Shown: one piece after another, positions 1-12,587 of the stretch | How positions within the stretch are numbered: position 1 is the stretch's first letter | Layout of the letters: every line of letters starts with the position of its first letter | NCBI RefSeq assembly: GCF_022554085.1 | Contig: NZ_JAKFYR010000011.1 | Location: 127,600-182,279, forward strand | Origin: Rhodococcus sp. CH91 | GTDB lineage: Bacteria > Actinomycetota > Actinomycetes > Mycobacteriales > Mycobacteriaceae | Reading direction: 5' to 3' | DNA length: 54,680 bases | Program-made: the position numbers and the translations under genes | The notes under the pieces: model-generated | Database searches by the model: none | Told to the model about the DNA's origin: nothing | What the model saw: only the letters and a program-made list of their open reading frames with translations

Positions 1-29
1 CTTCTCTGTCGCTCCCCGGAGGAAGCTCA

Positions 30-44
30 GCCAGCTTAGCTGGC
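30..44 (-). terminator. Short hairpin downstream of tRNA-Gln
   Basis: A perfect six-base-pair stem with a three-base loop (GCCAGC-TTA-GCTGGC) lies about 30 bases past the 3' end of the tRNA. There is no T-run, so it may be a processing hairpin or a weak terminator. Confidence 0.25.
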
Positions 45-76
45 CGAGACGCTGCGGGCAAACCGCCGCATCTCAG

Positions 77-148
77 CTGGGGTACCAGGACTCGAACCTA
101 GAATGGCTGAACCAGAATCAGCTGTGTTGCCAATTACACCATACCCCA
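77..148 (-). tRNA. tRNA-Gln (anticodon CTG)
   Basis: Read on the minus strand, this 72-base segment folds as a cloverleaf. The acceptor arms TGGGGTA and TACCCCA pair over seven bases. The anticodon stem GCTGA/TCAGC encloses loop TTCTGGT, giving anticodon CTG, and the T-loop contains GGTTCGAGTCC. The discriminator base is G and no CCA is encoded. It sits downstream of gltX, as in mycobacteria. In this group the glutamyl-tRNA synthetase is known to charge tRNA-Gln with glutamate, and GatCAB amidates it; both gltX and the gat genes are in this window. Confidence 0.96.
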
Positions 149-279
149 ATGGTCTGTCTCTTCGGCCTGCCCTGCGGGCTTCACGGCCTCCGTTCCGAAC
201 CGAGAAGAAGATTAGCACCAACCCCGCCACCAACTACAAATCGCCTGGTCAAGGCCCTGAAATCGGCGAAGATACAGAA

Positions 280-314
280 CGGCCCGTCACCCCACCCTGG
301 GCGGTGACGGGCCG
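280..314 (-). terminator. gltX terminator
   Basis: A 12-base-pair perfect GC-rich stem (CGGCCCGTCACC with its complement) with an 11-base loop lies 17 bases past the gltX stop. On the minus strand it is followed by the T-rich stretch TTCTGTATCTTC. Confidence 0.7.
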
Positions 315-330
315 ATGCCTACGGCAGCTG

Positions 331-1803
331 TCAGGCGATGCGAGCGCGTCCCGCCCGCAGCCGCGCGAGCGTGCGCTCACGGCCGAGCAACTCCATCGAC
401 TCGTACAAAGGCGGGCTGATGTGCGAACCGGTCACCGCGACCCGCACGGGGGCGAACGCCTTGCGCGGCTTGAGTTCGAGCGTCTCGATGAGCGCAACCC
501 GCAGCGCCTCCTCGATCGCCGGCGTGGTCCACTCCTCCAGCCCCTCGAGCGCGGCCAGGGAGGCGTCGAGCACCGGCGCCGCATCCTCCTTGAGGTTCTT
601 TGCCGCGGACGCCTCGTCCAGGCGGAAGTCGGCCTCGTCGACGAACAGGAACTTCAGCAGATCCCACGCGTCGGACAGGACGACGATGCGGGTCTGCACG
701 AGGTCCGCCGCCGTCCGGAAGAGCGTGTCGTCGACGCTGGGACCGATATGGCCGTGCTCGACGAGATAGGCCTTCAGCCGGCCCGCGAAGTCCGCCGGGT
801 CGAGCATGCGGATGTGCTCGGCGTTGATCGCATCGGCTTTCTTCTGATCGAATCGCGCCGGGTTCGAGTTGACCTTGGAGATGTCGAAGGCGGCCACCAT
901 CTCGTCGAGCGAGAACACGTCGCGGTCGTCGGCAAGACCCCAGCCGAGCAGCGCGAGGTAGTTGAGCAGACCTTCGGGGATGAACCCGCGGTCGCGGTGC
1001 AGGAAGAGATTCGACTCCGGGTCGCGCTTGGACAGCTTCTTGTTGCCGTGGCCCATCACGAACGGCAGATGCCCGAATTCGGGCGTGAAATCGGCCACAC
1101 CGATCCGCTGCAGCGCCGCGTAGAGCGCGAGCTGGCGAGGCGTCGACGACAGCAGGTCCTCGCCGCGCAGCACGTGCGTGATCTTCATCAAGGCATCGTC
1201 GACGGGATTGACGAGCGTGTACAGCGGGATGCCGTTGCTGCGGGTGAGCGCGAAGTCCGGAACCGAGCCCGCCTTGAAGGTGGTCTCACCGCGGACGAGG
1301 TCCTTCCACGTCAGATCCTCGTCCGGCATGCGCAGACGCACGACCGGCTTGCGTCCCTCGTCGAGATAGGCCTGCCGCTGCTCCGGGGTCAGGTCGCGAT
1401 CGAAGTTGTCGTAGCCCAGCTTCGGGTCGCGGCCGGCCGCCCGGTGCCGCTCCTCGACCTCCTCCGGCGTCGAGAAGGACTCGTACGCCTCGCCGGCCTC
1501 GAGGAGCTTCCGGACGATCTCGATGTGGAGGTCGCGTCGCTGCGACTGCCGGTACGGCTTGTACGGGCCGCCGACCTCCGGGCCCTCGTCCCATTCGAGG
1601 CCGAGCCACCGGAGGGCGTCGAGGATCGCCTGGTAGGACTCCTCGGTGTCGCGCGCGGCGTCGGTGTCTTCGATACGGAACACGAAGGTGCCGCCGTGAT
1701 GACGCGCGAACGCCCAGTTGAACAGGGCGGTGCGCACCAGTCCCACGTGCGGGGTTCCGGTCGGTGACGGGCAGAAACGTACGCGTACTTCGCTGGTGGT
1801 CAT
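331..1803 (-). CDS. gltX: Glutamate--tRNA ligase (GluRS)
   Basis: This 490-residue class I aminoacyl-tRNA synthetase attaches glutamate to tRNA-Glu in the cytosol. In actinobacteria, which lack GlnRS, it also charges tRNA-Gln. The N-terminal catalytic domain begins with the family pattern [14 protein letters not shown], in which PHVGL (residues 18-22) is the HIGH-class motif. The ATP-binding KLSKR loop lies at residues 256-260. The C-terminal 200 residues form the helical anticodon-binding domain. Length is normal for the family. The ATG follows a weak GAGCGAG. The gene lies 66 bases downstream of the FAH-family gene and ahead of tRNA-Gln, the same order as Rv2993c-Rv2992c in M. tuberculosis. 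Confidence 0.97.
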   Translation of the reverse strand: MTTSEVRVRFCPSPTGTPHVGLVRTALFNWAFARHHGGTFVFRIEDTDAARDTEESYQAILDALRWLGLEWDEGPEVGGPYKPYRQSQRRDLHIEIVRKLLEAGEAYESFSTPEEVEERHRAAGRDPKLGYDNFDRDLTPEQRQAYLDEGRKPVVRLRMPDEDLTWKDLVRGETTFKAGSVPDFALTRSNGIPLYTLVNPVDDALMKITHVLRGEDLLSSTPRQLALYAALQRIGVADFTPEFGHLPFVMGHGNKKLSKRDPESNLFLHRDRGFIPEGLLNYLALLGWGLADDRDVFSLDEMVAAFDISKVNSNPARFDQKKADAINAEHIRMLDPADFAGRLKAYLVEHGHIGPSVDDTLFRTAADLVQTRIVVLSDAWDLLKFLFVDEADFRLDEASAAKNLKEDAAPVLDASLAALEGLEEWTTPAIEEALRVALIETLELKPRKAFAPVRVAVTGSHISPPLYESMELLGRERTLARLRAGRARIA

Positions 1804-1869
1804 GACTCGCTCGGGGTTGAGGATCGACGGGAGACCATTCCAGGCTATCCGCCCCGCCCCGAGCTCAGA

Positions 1870-2646
1870 TCAGGATCCCTTGGCGACGACCGGGTTGGTG
1901 AGGGTGCCGATGCCCTCGATGCTGATCGAGACGGTGTCTCCCGGCTCGATCGGCCCGACACCCTCCGGCGTGCCGGTGAGGATGACATCGCCCGGGAGCA
2001 GCGTCATGACGCCGGAGATCCACTCGATGAGCTTCGGGACGTCGTGCACCATCTTCGAGGTCCTGCTGCGCTGACGGATCTGCCCGTCGACCTCTGCCGA
2101 GATCTCCAGATCGGACGCGTCGATGTCGGTCTCGATCCACGGGCCGAGTGGACAGAAGGTGTCGTGCCCCTTCGCGCGTCCCCACTGCCCGTCCTTGCTC
2201 TGGTGGTCGCGCGCGGACACGTCGTTGGCGATCGTGTAGCCGAGGACGACGTCGCGCGCCTTCGCTGCCGGGACGTCCTTGCACGGGCGCCCGATGACCA
2301 CGGCGAGTTCGGCCTCGTGGTGGACGAGCGAGGTGGTGGGCGGGATCACGATAGGCGCTCCCGGACCCACGATCGACGTGTTGGGCTTGAGGAAGATCAT
2401 CGGCTCGTCGGGCACCTCGTTGCCGGATTCGGCGGCGTGCGCGGCGTAGTTGCGGCCTACCGCGATCACCTTGGTGGCGAGGATCGGCGCGAGGATCCGC
2501 ACGTCGGCGAGGGGCCAGCTACGGCCCGTGAAGGTGGGGTTGCCGAAGGGATGCTCGGCTATCTCCTTCGCCGTCGCGGAATCTCCCTCCCCCTCGACGC
2601 TCACGAACGCGACACCATCCGGGCTGGCAATTCGACCAAGGCGCAT
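1870..2646 (-). CDS. Fumarylacetoacetate hydrolase family protein
   Basis: This 258-residue protein has the FAH fold. The stretch GRNYAAHAAE around residue 65 and the metal-binding sequence HHEAELAVVIGRPCKD around residue 110 are typical of the short bacterial family. Its members include 2-hydroxyhepta-2,4-diene-1,7-dioate isomerase, acylpyruvate hydrolases and oxaloacetate decarboxylases. All cleave or isomerise C-C bonds of 2-oxo acids with a divalent metal. The exact substrate cannot be read from sequence. It matches Rv2993c in position. The ATG is preceded at six bases by TAGACT, so the mRNA is probably leaderless. gltX follows 66 bases downstream and may be co-transcribed. Confidence 0.88.
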   Translation of the reverse strand: MRLGRIASPDGVAFVSVEGEGDSATAKEIAEHPFGNPTFTGRSWPLADVRILAPILATKVIAVGRNYAAHAAESGNEVPDEPMIFLKPNTSIVGPGAPIVIPPTTSLVHHEAELAVVIGRPCKDVPAAKARDVVLGYTIANDVSARDHQSKDGQWGRAKGHDTFCPLGPWIETDIDASDLEISAEVDGQIRQRSRTSKMVHDVPKLIEWISGVMTLLPGDVILTGTPEGVGPIEPGDTVSISIEGIGTLTNPVVAKGS

Positions 2647-2652
2647 GCCCGG

Positions 2653-2658
2653 AGTCTA
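2653..2658 (-). promoter_or_regulatory. -10 box of the FAH-family gene (leaderless start)
   Basis: TAGACT lies six bases before the ATG at 2646, which would place the transcription start at or next to the start codon. No Shine-Dalgarno sequence is present. Confidence 0.5.
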
Positions 2659-2747
2659 ACGGTGCCCGTCTACCGCGATCGACGCCCGGGTGCCGCAGGT
2701 ATAGAGTCCGAACCAAATTTCATATAACGGAACGAACATCTCAGATA

Positions 2748-3953
2748 GTGAGAAGTATGGATACACCGGACATCGGTCGCCGGCGGTGGCTGATCCTGGC
2801 CCTCGGCGTCCTGGCGCAGGCCGCGCAGGCCACCGTCGTCAACGGCGTCGCCTTCCTCATTCCGACACTGCACCAGGACGCCGGCTTCACGCTCGCCCAA
2901 GCCGGAACGCTCGCCGGCGCACCACTCCTCGGTGGCGTGTTCACTCTCGTGGTGTGGGGGGCGATCGCCGACCGATTCGGCGAACGGCTCGCATTGACAG
3001 CCGGACTCGGACTCGCCGCCGCAGCGATGTGCGTCGCGAGCCTGACAGCCTCGCTCGAACTCTCCCGCACGGCTTCCGCCGCTCTGCTGGGCATCCTGCT
3101 GATGTGTGCGGGGGCCGGAGCCGTGAGCGCCAATTCCGCGAGCGGCCGGGTCGTCGTCGGCTGGTTCCCTCCGCGGCAACGCGGACTCGCGATGGGCATC
3201 CGGCAGATGTCGGTACCGCTGGGTGTCGCGGCAGGCGCACTGGTGATCCCGACCCTCGCGGGCGGCCACGGAATCGCTTGGGCGCTCGCATTTCCCGCAC
3301 TCGCGTGCGGCGTGGCAGCCCTCGCCTGCGCGGTGGGCGTGATCGATCCGCCGCGCCCCGGCCGTGCGGAGGCGGAACGCACCGGTGCCCTCGCCAACCC
3401 CTACCGGACGTCACTGTCGCTGACGCGCATCCATCTCGCGTCGATCCTGCTCGTGGTTCCGCAATACGTCGTGTGGACATACGCCCTGGTGTGGCTGATC
3501 ACCGATCGGGGATGGGACGAGGTCGGTGCCGGTCTCGTCATCACCGTGGCTCAGATCCTCGGCGCACTCGGTCGTGTCGTCACCGGCGCGTGGTCCGACA
3601 GGGTGGGCAGCAGACTCGGGCCGATGCGGATCGTCGCGGCGGCCGTCGTGGTGTCGATGATCGCGCTCGCCGGCGTGTCGTTGACGAATTCACCTCTTGC
3701 CATTGGTGTTCTGCTCGTCGCCTCCGTCCTGACCTCCGCCCCGAACGGCTTGGCGTTCACGGCCGTGGCGGAGATCGCGGGGCCCTATTGGGGAGGGCGG
3801 GCGCTCGGTATCCAGAACACCGGGCAGTTCGTGTTCGCCGCCGCGGTGGGCCCCGTCTTCGGGGGGCTCATCGCCGCGGTCGGTTTCCCGGCAGCGTTCG
3901 CACTGGCCGCGGTGGCTCCCGCCGTCGCGGTTCCCGTGGTGCCACGGGACTGA
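2748..3953 (+). CDS. Major facilitator superfamily transporter
   Basis: This roughly 400-residue integral membrane protein shows twelve hydrophobic segments. Loop 2-3 carries the MFS motif WGAIADRFGERLAL near residue 70, and the second half repeats it as GAWSDRVGSRLG near residue 285. These mark a proton-coupled secondary transporter in the inner membrane. The substrate is unknown. It corresponds by position to Rv2994. The GTG at 2748 is the longest plausible start, and an ATG three codons later (2757) is an alternative. It is transcribed divergently from the FAH gene across about 100 bases and ends convergent with leuB at a shared hairpin. Confidence 0.88.
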   Translation: MRSMDTPDIGRRRWLILALGVLAQAAQATVVNGVAFLIPTLHQDAGFTLAQAGTLAGAPLLGGVFTLVVWGAIADRFGERLALTAGLGLAAAAMCVASLTASLELSRTASAALLGILLMCAGAGAVSANSASGRVVVGWFPPRQRGLAMGIRQMSVPLGVAAGALVIPTLAGGHGIAWALAFPALACGVAALACAVGVIDPPRPGRAEAERTGALANPYRTSLSLTRIHLASILLVVPQYVVWTYALVWLITDRGWDEVGAGLVITVAQILGALGRVVTGAWSDRVGSRLGPMRIVAAAVVVSMIALAGVSLTNSPLAIGVLLVASVLTSAPNGLAFTAVAEIAGPYWGGRALGIQNTGQFVFAAAVGPVFGGLIAAVGFPAAFALAAVAPAVAVPVVPRD

Positions 3954-3958
3954 CGGAC

Positions 3959-3993
3959 CGTGTGGTTCCGGCGGTGAGCGCCGGAACCACACG
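3959..3993. terminator. Bidirectional terminator between the MFS gene and leuB
   Basis: A perfect 15-base-pair stem (CGTGTGGTTCCGGCG with its complement) with loop GTGAG lies between the convergent stop codons. There is no T-run on either side. Confidence 0.72.
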
Positions 3994-3999
3994 TGCACG

Positions 4000-5010
4000 T
4001 CAGAGTGCGGCGGTGATGCGGTCGCCCACTTCCGTGGTCACGATCAGACCGTCGCCGCGGGTCGAGAGATCGGCTTCCACCGCGCGCTCGACACGCAGAG
4101 CCTCCTCCTCACGCCCGAGATGGCGCAGCAGCAGGGCGGTGGACAGAATGGCGGCGGTCGGATCGGCGATGCCCTTACCGGCGATGTCCGGCGCCGAACC
4201 GTGGACGGGTTCGAACATCGACGGGTTGGTGCCCGAGGCGTCGATGTTACCGCTGGCAGCGAGGCCGATACCCCCGGTGACCGCACCGGCGAGGTCGGTG
4301 ACGATATCGCCGAAGAGGTTGTCGGTCACGATCACGTCGAAACGCGACGGATCGTCGACCATGTAGATCGTCGCCGCATCGATGTGGCAGTAGGCAGTCG
4401 TGACCTCGGGGAACTCCTTGCCCACCGTCTCGACGGCCCGCGTCCAGATCGCTCCGGCGTTGGAGAGCACGTTGGTCTTGTGGATCAGCGTCAGGTGCTT
4501 GCGGCGGGTCTGCGCGAGTTCGAAGGCGTAGCGCACCACGCGCTCGGCACCGAACCAGGTGTTCACCGAGACCTCGGTGGCGATCTCGTGCGGGGTGCCC
4601 ACCCGGATCGCTCCCCCGTTACCGGTGTACGGGCCCTCGGTGCCCTCGCGGACCACGACGAAGTCGATCTCGTGATCGGCGGCGAGCGGCGACTTCGCAC
4701 CCGGGTACAGGCGCGCAGGCCGGAGATTGACGTGATGGTCGAGCGCGAACCGCATGTTCAGCAGCAGACCGCGTTCGAGAACACCGGGCGTGACCGAGGG
4801 GTCGCCGATGGCGCCGAGGAGGATCGCGTCGTGCTCACGGATGGCGGCGAGGTCGGCCTCGGGCAGGAGCTCACCCGTCTCGTTGTACCGGCGAGCGCCG
4901 AGATCGTATTCCGTCGTCTCGAGCTCCGGGACGAGCGCGCGGAGGACCTTCAACGCCTCTGCCGTGACTTCGACTCCGATGCCGTCTCCGGGGATGACCG
5001 CAAGTTTCAT
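4000..5010 (-). CDS. leuB: 3-isopropylmalate dehydrogenase
   Basis: This 336-residue enzyme performs the third step of leucine synthesis, NAD-dependent oxidation and decarboxylation of 3-isopropylmalate. It opens with [15 protein letters not shown]. The substrate-binding arginines are in [17 protein letters not shown] (about residues 83-99). The metal-binding aspartates lie in [15 protein letters not shown] (about 220) and the NAD site in [18 protein letters not shown] (about 268). An AGGAAG ribosome-binding site precedes the ATG. serA lies upstream on the same strand 80 bases away, as in Rv2996c-Rv2995c, so the two may form one transcript. Confidence 0.96.
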   Translation of the reverse strand: MKLAVIPGDGIGVEVTAEALKVLRALVPELETTEYDLGARRYNETGELLPEADLAAIREHDAILLGAIGDPSVTPGVLERGLLLNMRFALDHHVNLRPARLYPGAKSPLAADHEIDFVVVREGTEGPYTGNGGAIRVGTPHEIATEVSVNTWFGAERVVRYAFELAQTRRKHLTLIHKTNVLSNAGAIWTRAVETVGKEFPEVTTAYCHIDAATIYMVDDPSRFDVIVTDNLFGDIVTDLAGAVTGGIGLAASGNIDASGTNPSMFEPVHGSAPDIAGKGIADPTAAILSTALLLRHLGREEEALRVERAVEADLSTRGDGLIVTTEVGDRITAAL

Positions 5011-5090
5011 GAACGCTACTCACTTCCTGTGCGACGGTGGCCGCGACCGTGCAGACGGTCGCGGCCACCGGATGATGGGGAACGAAACGA

Positions 5091-6683
5091 TCAGGACAGG
5101 TCGACCTGCGCGACGCGGGCGTCGAGCGCCTCGACGATCTGCGCGATCTCCGGGTCGCCCACGACACGGTCGACGCGCAGGATCACGGTCGCACCGGGTC
5201 CCTCGGCGTCCTGGCTCAGCGCCGCCGCCTGGATGTCGATGTTCGCGTTGCCGAGCACGGTGCCGAGCGTTCCGAGCACGCCCGGGCGATCCTGGTAGTG
5301 GACGATCACGTTGTGACCTTCGGCACGCAGGTCGAAGCTGCGGCCGTTGATGTTGACGATCTTCTCGACCTGCTGCAGGCCGGTCAGGGCGCCTGCCACC
5401 GAGGTGACGTGTCCGTCCGGCGAGACCGCGCGCACCTCGACGGCGCTGCGGTGCGTCCGGGCCTCGCTGACACGCTCCACCTCGACCGTGACGCCACGCT
5501 GCTCGGCGAGCTTGGGGGCGTTGACGAAGGTGACGGGCTCGTCGCTGCTCGCGGAGAACAGACCGCGCAGCGCCGCGAGACCGAGGATGTCGACGTTCTC
5601 CGCCGAGAGCTCACCGCTCGCGACGACCTGCACGTTCTGCACGGCCTCGGGCGAAAGGGTGCCGGCGAGCAGACCCAGCTTGCGGACGAGCTCGAGCCAC
5701 GGCGCGACCTCTTCGCCCACGGGACCGCCCGACACGTTGACGGCGTCCGGCACGAACTCGCCGGCGAGGGCGAGCAGCACGCTCTTGGCGACGTCGGTGC
5801 CGGCACGATCCTGCGCTTCGGCGGTCGAGGCACCCAGGTGCGGGGTGACCACGACGTTGTCGAGGTCGAAGAGCTTCGAATCGGTGCACGGCTCGGTCTC
5901 GAAGACGTCCAGACCGGCGGCACGCACCTTGCCGTCGACGAGCGCGTCGTAGAGAGCGTCCTCGTCGATCAGGCCACCGCGGGCGGCGTTGACGATGATG
6001 ACCCCGTCCTTGGCCTTGGCGAGCCGCTCGGCGTTGATCAGGCCGGCCGTCTCCTTGGTCTTGGGCAGGTGCACCGAGATGAAGTCCGCGCGCGCGACGA
6101 GTTCGTCGATGTCGACGAGTTCGATGCCCAGCTGCGCGGCACGCGCGGCCGGCAGGTAGGGGTCGTACGCGATGACGTGGGTCTCGAAGGCCGCGAGCCG
6201 CTGAGCGAACAGCTGGCCGATGCGGCCGAGGCCGACGACGCCGACCGTCTTGCCGAGGATTTCGGTGCCGTTGAAGCTCGAGCGCTTCCACGTGCGCTCA
6301 CGCAGGGTGCGGTCGGCGGCCGGCACCTGGCGTGCTGCGGACATGAGCAGCGCCACCGCGTGCTCGGCGGCGGAGTGGATGTTGGAGGTGGGCGCGTTGA
6401 CGACCATCACTCCGCGTTCGGTGGCAGCGGCGATGTCGACGTTGTCGAGACCGACACCGGCGCGACCGACGATCTTGAGATCGGGTGCCGCAGCGAGCAC
6501 CTCGGCATCGACGGTGGTCGCGGAGCGGACCAGCAACGCCTGAGCCTCGGGCACGGCCGCGAGCAGGGCGGGGCGATCCGGGCCGTCCACCCAGCGCACC
6601 TCGACACCGTCACCGAGCGCATCGACGGTCGACTGCGCAAGCTTGTCGGCGATCAGGACTACTGGACGGCCATTCTGGCTCAC
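5091..6683 (-). CDS. serA: D-3-phosphoglycerate dehydrogenase
   Basis: This 530-residue type I enzyme catalyses the first committed step of serine synthesis, NAD-dependent oxidation of 3-phosphoglycerate. The Rossmann motif GKTVGVVGLGRIGQ is near residue 145. The catalytic Arg is in NAARGGLIDEDAL (about 235), and the Glu and His are in DVFETEPC and VVTPHLGASTAEAQ (about 260-290). An ASB (intervening) domain follows, then a C-terminal ACT domain from about 455 (VIVHYQDRPGVLGTLG) where serine is expected to bind. Domain order and length match mycobacterial SerA1. The GTG at 6683 has AGGGAG upstream. serB is at the other end of the window. Confidence 0.96.
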   Translation of the reverse strand: MSQNGRPVVLIADKLAQSTVDALGDGVEVRWVDGPDRPALLAAVPEAQALLVRSATTVDAEVLAAAPDLKIVGRAGVGLDNVDIAAATERGVMVVNAPTSNIHSAAEHAVALLMSAARQVPAADRTLRERTWKRSSFNGTEILGKTVGVVGLGRIGQLFAQRLAAFETHVIAYDPYLPAARAAQLGIELVDIDELVARADFISVHLPKTKETAGLINAERLAKAKDGVIIVNAARGGLIDEDALYDALVDGKVRAAGLDVFETEPCTDSKLFDLDNVVVTPHLGASTAEAQDRAGTDVAKSVLLALAGEFVPDAVNVSGGPVGEEVAPWLELVRKLGLLAGTLSPEAVQNVQVVASGELSAENVDILGLAALRGLFSASSDEPVTFVNAPKLAEQRGVTVEVERVSEARTHRSAVEVRAVSPDGHVTSVAGALTGLQQVEKIVNINGRSFDLRAEGHNVIVHYQDRPGVLGTLGTVLGNANIDIQAAALSQDAEGPGATVILRVDRVVGDPEIAQIVEALDARVAQVDLS

Positions 6684-6894
6684 GTGCGAACTCCCTGTGT
6701 CGTGAATGTGTGGGTGGTCGCCGGCGCCGGCGTCCGGCAGAAGGCGTGTTCACCCGGGACCGCTCACAGTTTAGTGCCCCGGTCTCCACTACGGGCCCAC
6801 CGGGATCGCCCACCGGCGAATATCGGGTCGGGGTGGAGTCCCCCACGCGATCCTGGGCCCGATCAATATCCGGCCGGACGGCGTCGCGGGTACC

Positions 6895-8709
6895 TCAGCG
6901 TCGCCGCCGCACACGCCCGGCGCCCGGTACCGGGCGCGGCCTCCGCCGTGCGCGCCGTCCGGCGATTCCCGTCGGCGAAATGTCCGGACGCGCACGAATC
7001 GTCCGGCGCGTGACACCGGTGTCGTGCCGGTGCCGGAAGGCGATCACGGCGGCACGAGGCGTGGGATAGAACCGATCCCGGTCGAAACGGCTCTCCGACT
7101 GCATGCGCAGAAGCTTGTCTCTCTCCTGCCCCTCCAGCGCTGCGAAGAAGAACCGAATCCCGTTGTGCGACAGGTATTCGTCGAGCCGCTCGATCTCTTC
7201 GACCGACGTCGTGTCGAGATCGGTGATCGGATCGGCGACCAGTACCACCCATTCGATGCGATCGGACCGCTCCTGGACGAGGTCGCGCACATATCTCGTG
7301 AGAATCGAGCCGTTGGCGAAGAACAACGGTGCGTCGAACCGCGCAAGGAGGAGCCCTCGGATCCGGTGACCTTCCGGATGACGCGCTCTGTCGTGATATC
7401 CCGCGATCCCGGGGACCTCGACCAACTCGGCCCGGTGAGGTCGCCAGGCCTGGATCACCAACGCCATCAGCGACAGCGCAATCGCGATCAGAACGCCGCG
7501 CAGGACGCCCGTGAGGATGACGGCCACGGATGCCGCGATACACAAACCGAATTCGATCTTGGCGACCTGCCACAGATGCCGGACCTTGCCGAATTTGAAC
7601 TGCGCACTCACTGCGACGATGACGACGGCACTCAGAGCGGACCGCGGGAGGTCCGCCGTCGCGCCCGGAGCGAGGAGGAGGAAAGCCGCGACCGTCAGCG
7701 CTCCCACCACTCCGGCCAGTTGTGTGTGTGCGCCCCTCCGCTGGAGCACGGGCGTGCGGCTTCCGCTCCCGCAGACCGGGAACCCTCCGGTGACCCCGGC
7801 AGCAAGATTGACCGCTCCGAGCGCCCGCATTTCGGAACTTCCGTCCACGTTCTCACCGCGTTGAGACGAGAAAGCGCGGGACACGACGGAAGTGTCGGCG
7901 AAACCGATGACGGCGATCGCCACAGCAGGGCCGAGCAGCGTTGCCACGTCGCTCAACTCGAGCCCGCCGAGTGCCGGTCCGGGGAAGCCCGACGGGAGCG
8001 CACCGACCGTCTCGACTTTGCCGCCCAGTCCGAAAGCGGCTGTGACCCCGGTAGCCATGACGACCCCGATCAGGATGCCCGGAACTCGTGGCCACAGTGC
8101 CTGAATCACGACGATCAGGATCAGGGTCGCACCGCCGAGGAGGAAGGCGAGTGATTCGAGCGCGCCGCCGCGCACCGCATCCGCAGCGTTACGGAGGTTC
8201 GCGATGAGGTGGGTCTCGCGGGTACTGACGCCGAGCAGGTGGGGAAGCTCGCTCGCGATCACGATAAATGCGATGGCGTTGAGGAACCCGACGCGGATGG
8301 GGTTGGACAGCAGTTCGGTGATGAATCCGAGGCGCAGAATTCCGCTGCACAACAACAGTGTTCCGACGATCAGGGCGAGCAGACCCGCGAGAGCCGCCGC
8401 ACGTGCGGGATCTCCTGCCGAGGCGAGGGGGATCACGGCCGCGGCGATCAGCGGCGCCAGAGCCGAGGACGGAACGACCACGAGAATGCGCGACGGACCG
8501 ACGAGGGCGTACACGAGCATCGGCACGATGGTCGCGTACATGCCCATGTGGGCAGGCAGTCCGGCCGCGGCTGCGTAGCCCATGCCGGTGGGCACGAGCA
8601 GTGCGCTGACCACCAAGCCCGCACCGATGTCGGTCCGCAGCCATTCGCGCTGATATGCGCGCGCCGTGGCGATGCCGGGAAGCCGGCTGGCGGCGGCCGA
8701 GAGCGACAT
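6895..8709 (-). CDS. SulP (SLC26) family anion transporter with STAS domain
   Basis: This 604-residue inner-membrane protein has 10 or more hydrophobic segments in its first 440 residues, then a cytosolic STAS domain (about 460-580) with the core PITDLDTTSVEEIERL. The family moves sulfate, bicarbonate or dicarboxylates; the substrate here is undetermined. The ATG at 8709 opens MSLSAAASRLPGIATARAYQ just before the first conserved helix. Reading further upstream would run into the ilvC terminator hairpin. The last 35 residues are Arg/Pro rich and probably disordered. The gene sits between ilvC and serA and shows no functional link to either. I recall no SulP gene at this place in M. tuberculosis. 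Confidence 0.85.
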   Translation of the reverse strand: MSLSAAASRLPGIATARAYQREWLRTDIGAGLVVSALLVPTGMGYAAAAGLPAHMGMYATIVPMLVYALVGPSRILVVVPSSALAPLIAAAVIPLASAGDPARAAALAGLLALIVGTLLLCSGILRLGFITELLSNPIRVGFLNAIAFIVIASELPHLLGVSTRETHLIANLRNAADAVRGGALESLAFLLGGATLILIVVIQALWPRVPGILIGVVMATGVTAAFGLGGKVETVGALPSGFPGPALGGLELSDVATLLGPAVAIAVIGFADTSVVSRAFSSQRGENVDGSSEMRALGAVNLAAGVTGGFPVCGSGSRTPVLQRRGAHTQLAGVVGALTVAAFLLLAPGATADLPRSALSAVVIVAVSAQFKFGKVRHLWQVAKIEFGLCIAASVAVILTGVLRGVLIAIALSLMALVIQAWRPHRAELVEVPGIAGYHDRARHPEGHRIRGLLLARFDAPLFFANGSILTRYVRDLVQERSDRIEWVVLVADPITDLDTTSVEEIERLDEYLSHNGIRFFFAALEGQERDKLLRMQSESRFDRDRFYPTPRAAVIAFRHRHDTGVTRRTIRARPDISPTGIAGRRARRRPRPVPGAGRVRRRR

Positions 8710-8796
8710 TGGCCAAGTATGGTCCGCCGATACACTCCCCGTCCGCCAACTGGAGAGATCCGTTCCTGCACACCGACCGGCCATTGCGGCGGAAAG

Positions 8797-8835
8797 ACGG
8801 CAGCCCGCCATCCTTTCGGGATGGCGGGCTGCCGT
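8797..8835 (-). terminator. ilvBNC operon terminator
   Basis: A perfect 17-base-pair stem (8797-8813 with 8819-8835) and loop TTTCG begins 20 bases past the ilvC stop. On the minus strand it is followed by CTTTCC. It separates the ilv operon from the SulP gene. Confidence 0.8.
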
Positions 8836-8854
8836 CGTGGCGCCTCGAGACGAG

Positions 8855-12344
<3,490 letters not shown>

Positions 12345-12376
12345 TGCGAATTCCTCTGATTCTGGCTCCGGGCAAC

Positions 12377-12410
12377 AAAAAACCCTCGTCAGCGTGTGCT
12401 GTACGAGGGT
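12377..12410 (-). terminator. Attenuator (intrinsic terminator) upstream of ilvB
   Basis: On the minus strand a seven-base-pair stem CCCTCGT/ACGAGGG continues, after one bulged A, with CAGC/GCTG and a four-base loop. It is followed directly by TTTTTT. It is the only terminator seen in the window with a full T-run. It lies 33 bases before the ilvB start, exactly where an attenuator should be. Confidence 0.9.
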
Positions 12411-12458
12411 GGCGCGTCGTGGGCGAGTTGCAGAATGCGGCTCAGGCGACGACGCGCC
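12411..12458 (-). other. Upstream pairing element of the ilv attenuator
   Basis: The ten bases GGCGCGTCGT at 12449-12458 encode the Gly-Arg-Arg-Val-Val end of the leader peptide. They are exactly complementary to ACGACGCGCC at 12411-12420, which abuts the terminator. A ribosome stalled on the Val codons would cover the first arm, while a ribosome that finishes or leaves would expose it. The competing antiterminator is not obvious to the eye. Confidence 0.55.
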
Positions 12459-12489
12459 GGCCGATTACGAGCAACCCATTCTGATTCAC
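12442..12489 (-). CDS. ilvB leader peptide, 15 residues
   Basis: GTG opens a 16-codon frame encoding [15 protein letters not shown] followed by TGA. Six of its fifteen residues are branched-chain: Leu-Leu-Val-Ile in a row, then Val-Val just before the stop. This is the composition expected of a leader peptide that senses charged Leu, Val and Ile tRNAs. It ends 31 bases before the terminator hairpin. No Shine-Dalgarno is present. The -10 box TACCGT lies seven bases upstream, so the GTG is likely the first transcribed codon. Confidence 0.82.
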   Translation of the reverse strand: MNQNGLLVIGRRVVA

Positions 12490-12496
12490 GCGCTCG

Positions 12497-12526
12497 ACGG
12501 TAGGCGCATGGTGTCCAGACAGTCAA
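12497..12526 (-). promoter_or_regulatory. ilvBNC promoter
   Basis: A -35 box TTGACT (12521-12526) and a -10 box TACCGT (12497-12502) are separated by 18 bases. The predicted transcription start is the G of the leader-peptide GTG at 12489. Confidence 0.62.
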
Positions 12527-12587
12527 CTTGGTGCGGTTCACTGTCCCAGAATGTGAGATGCCGTGGCTGCAGTGAGAAGATGTAGAG

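Noticed and set aside
103-1767. Long plus-strand open frame (554 codons) opposite gltX
   Set aside because: It is the complement of a well-recognised synthetase; high GC suppresses stops on the opposite strand. It has Arg/Glu/Val-rich, low-complexity composition and no motif.
8710-8811. Upstream GTG/ATG extension of the SulP protein by 34 residues
   Set aside because: The extension enters the ilvC terminator stem and encodes nothing membrane-like before the conserved first segment.
12394-12585. Plus-strand frame across the ilv leader
   Set aside because: It runs through the attenuator and promoter on the other strand and has no ribosome-binding site or recognisable product.
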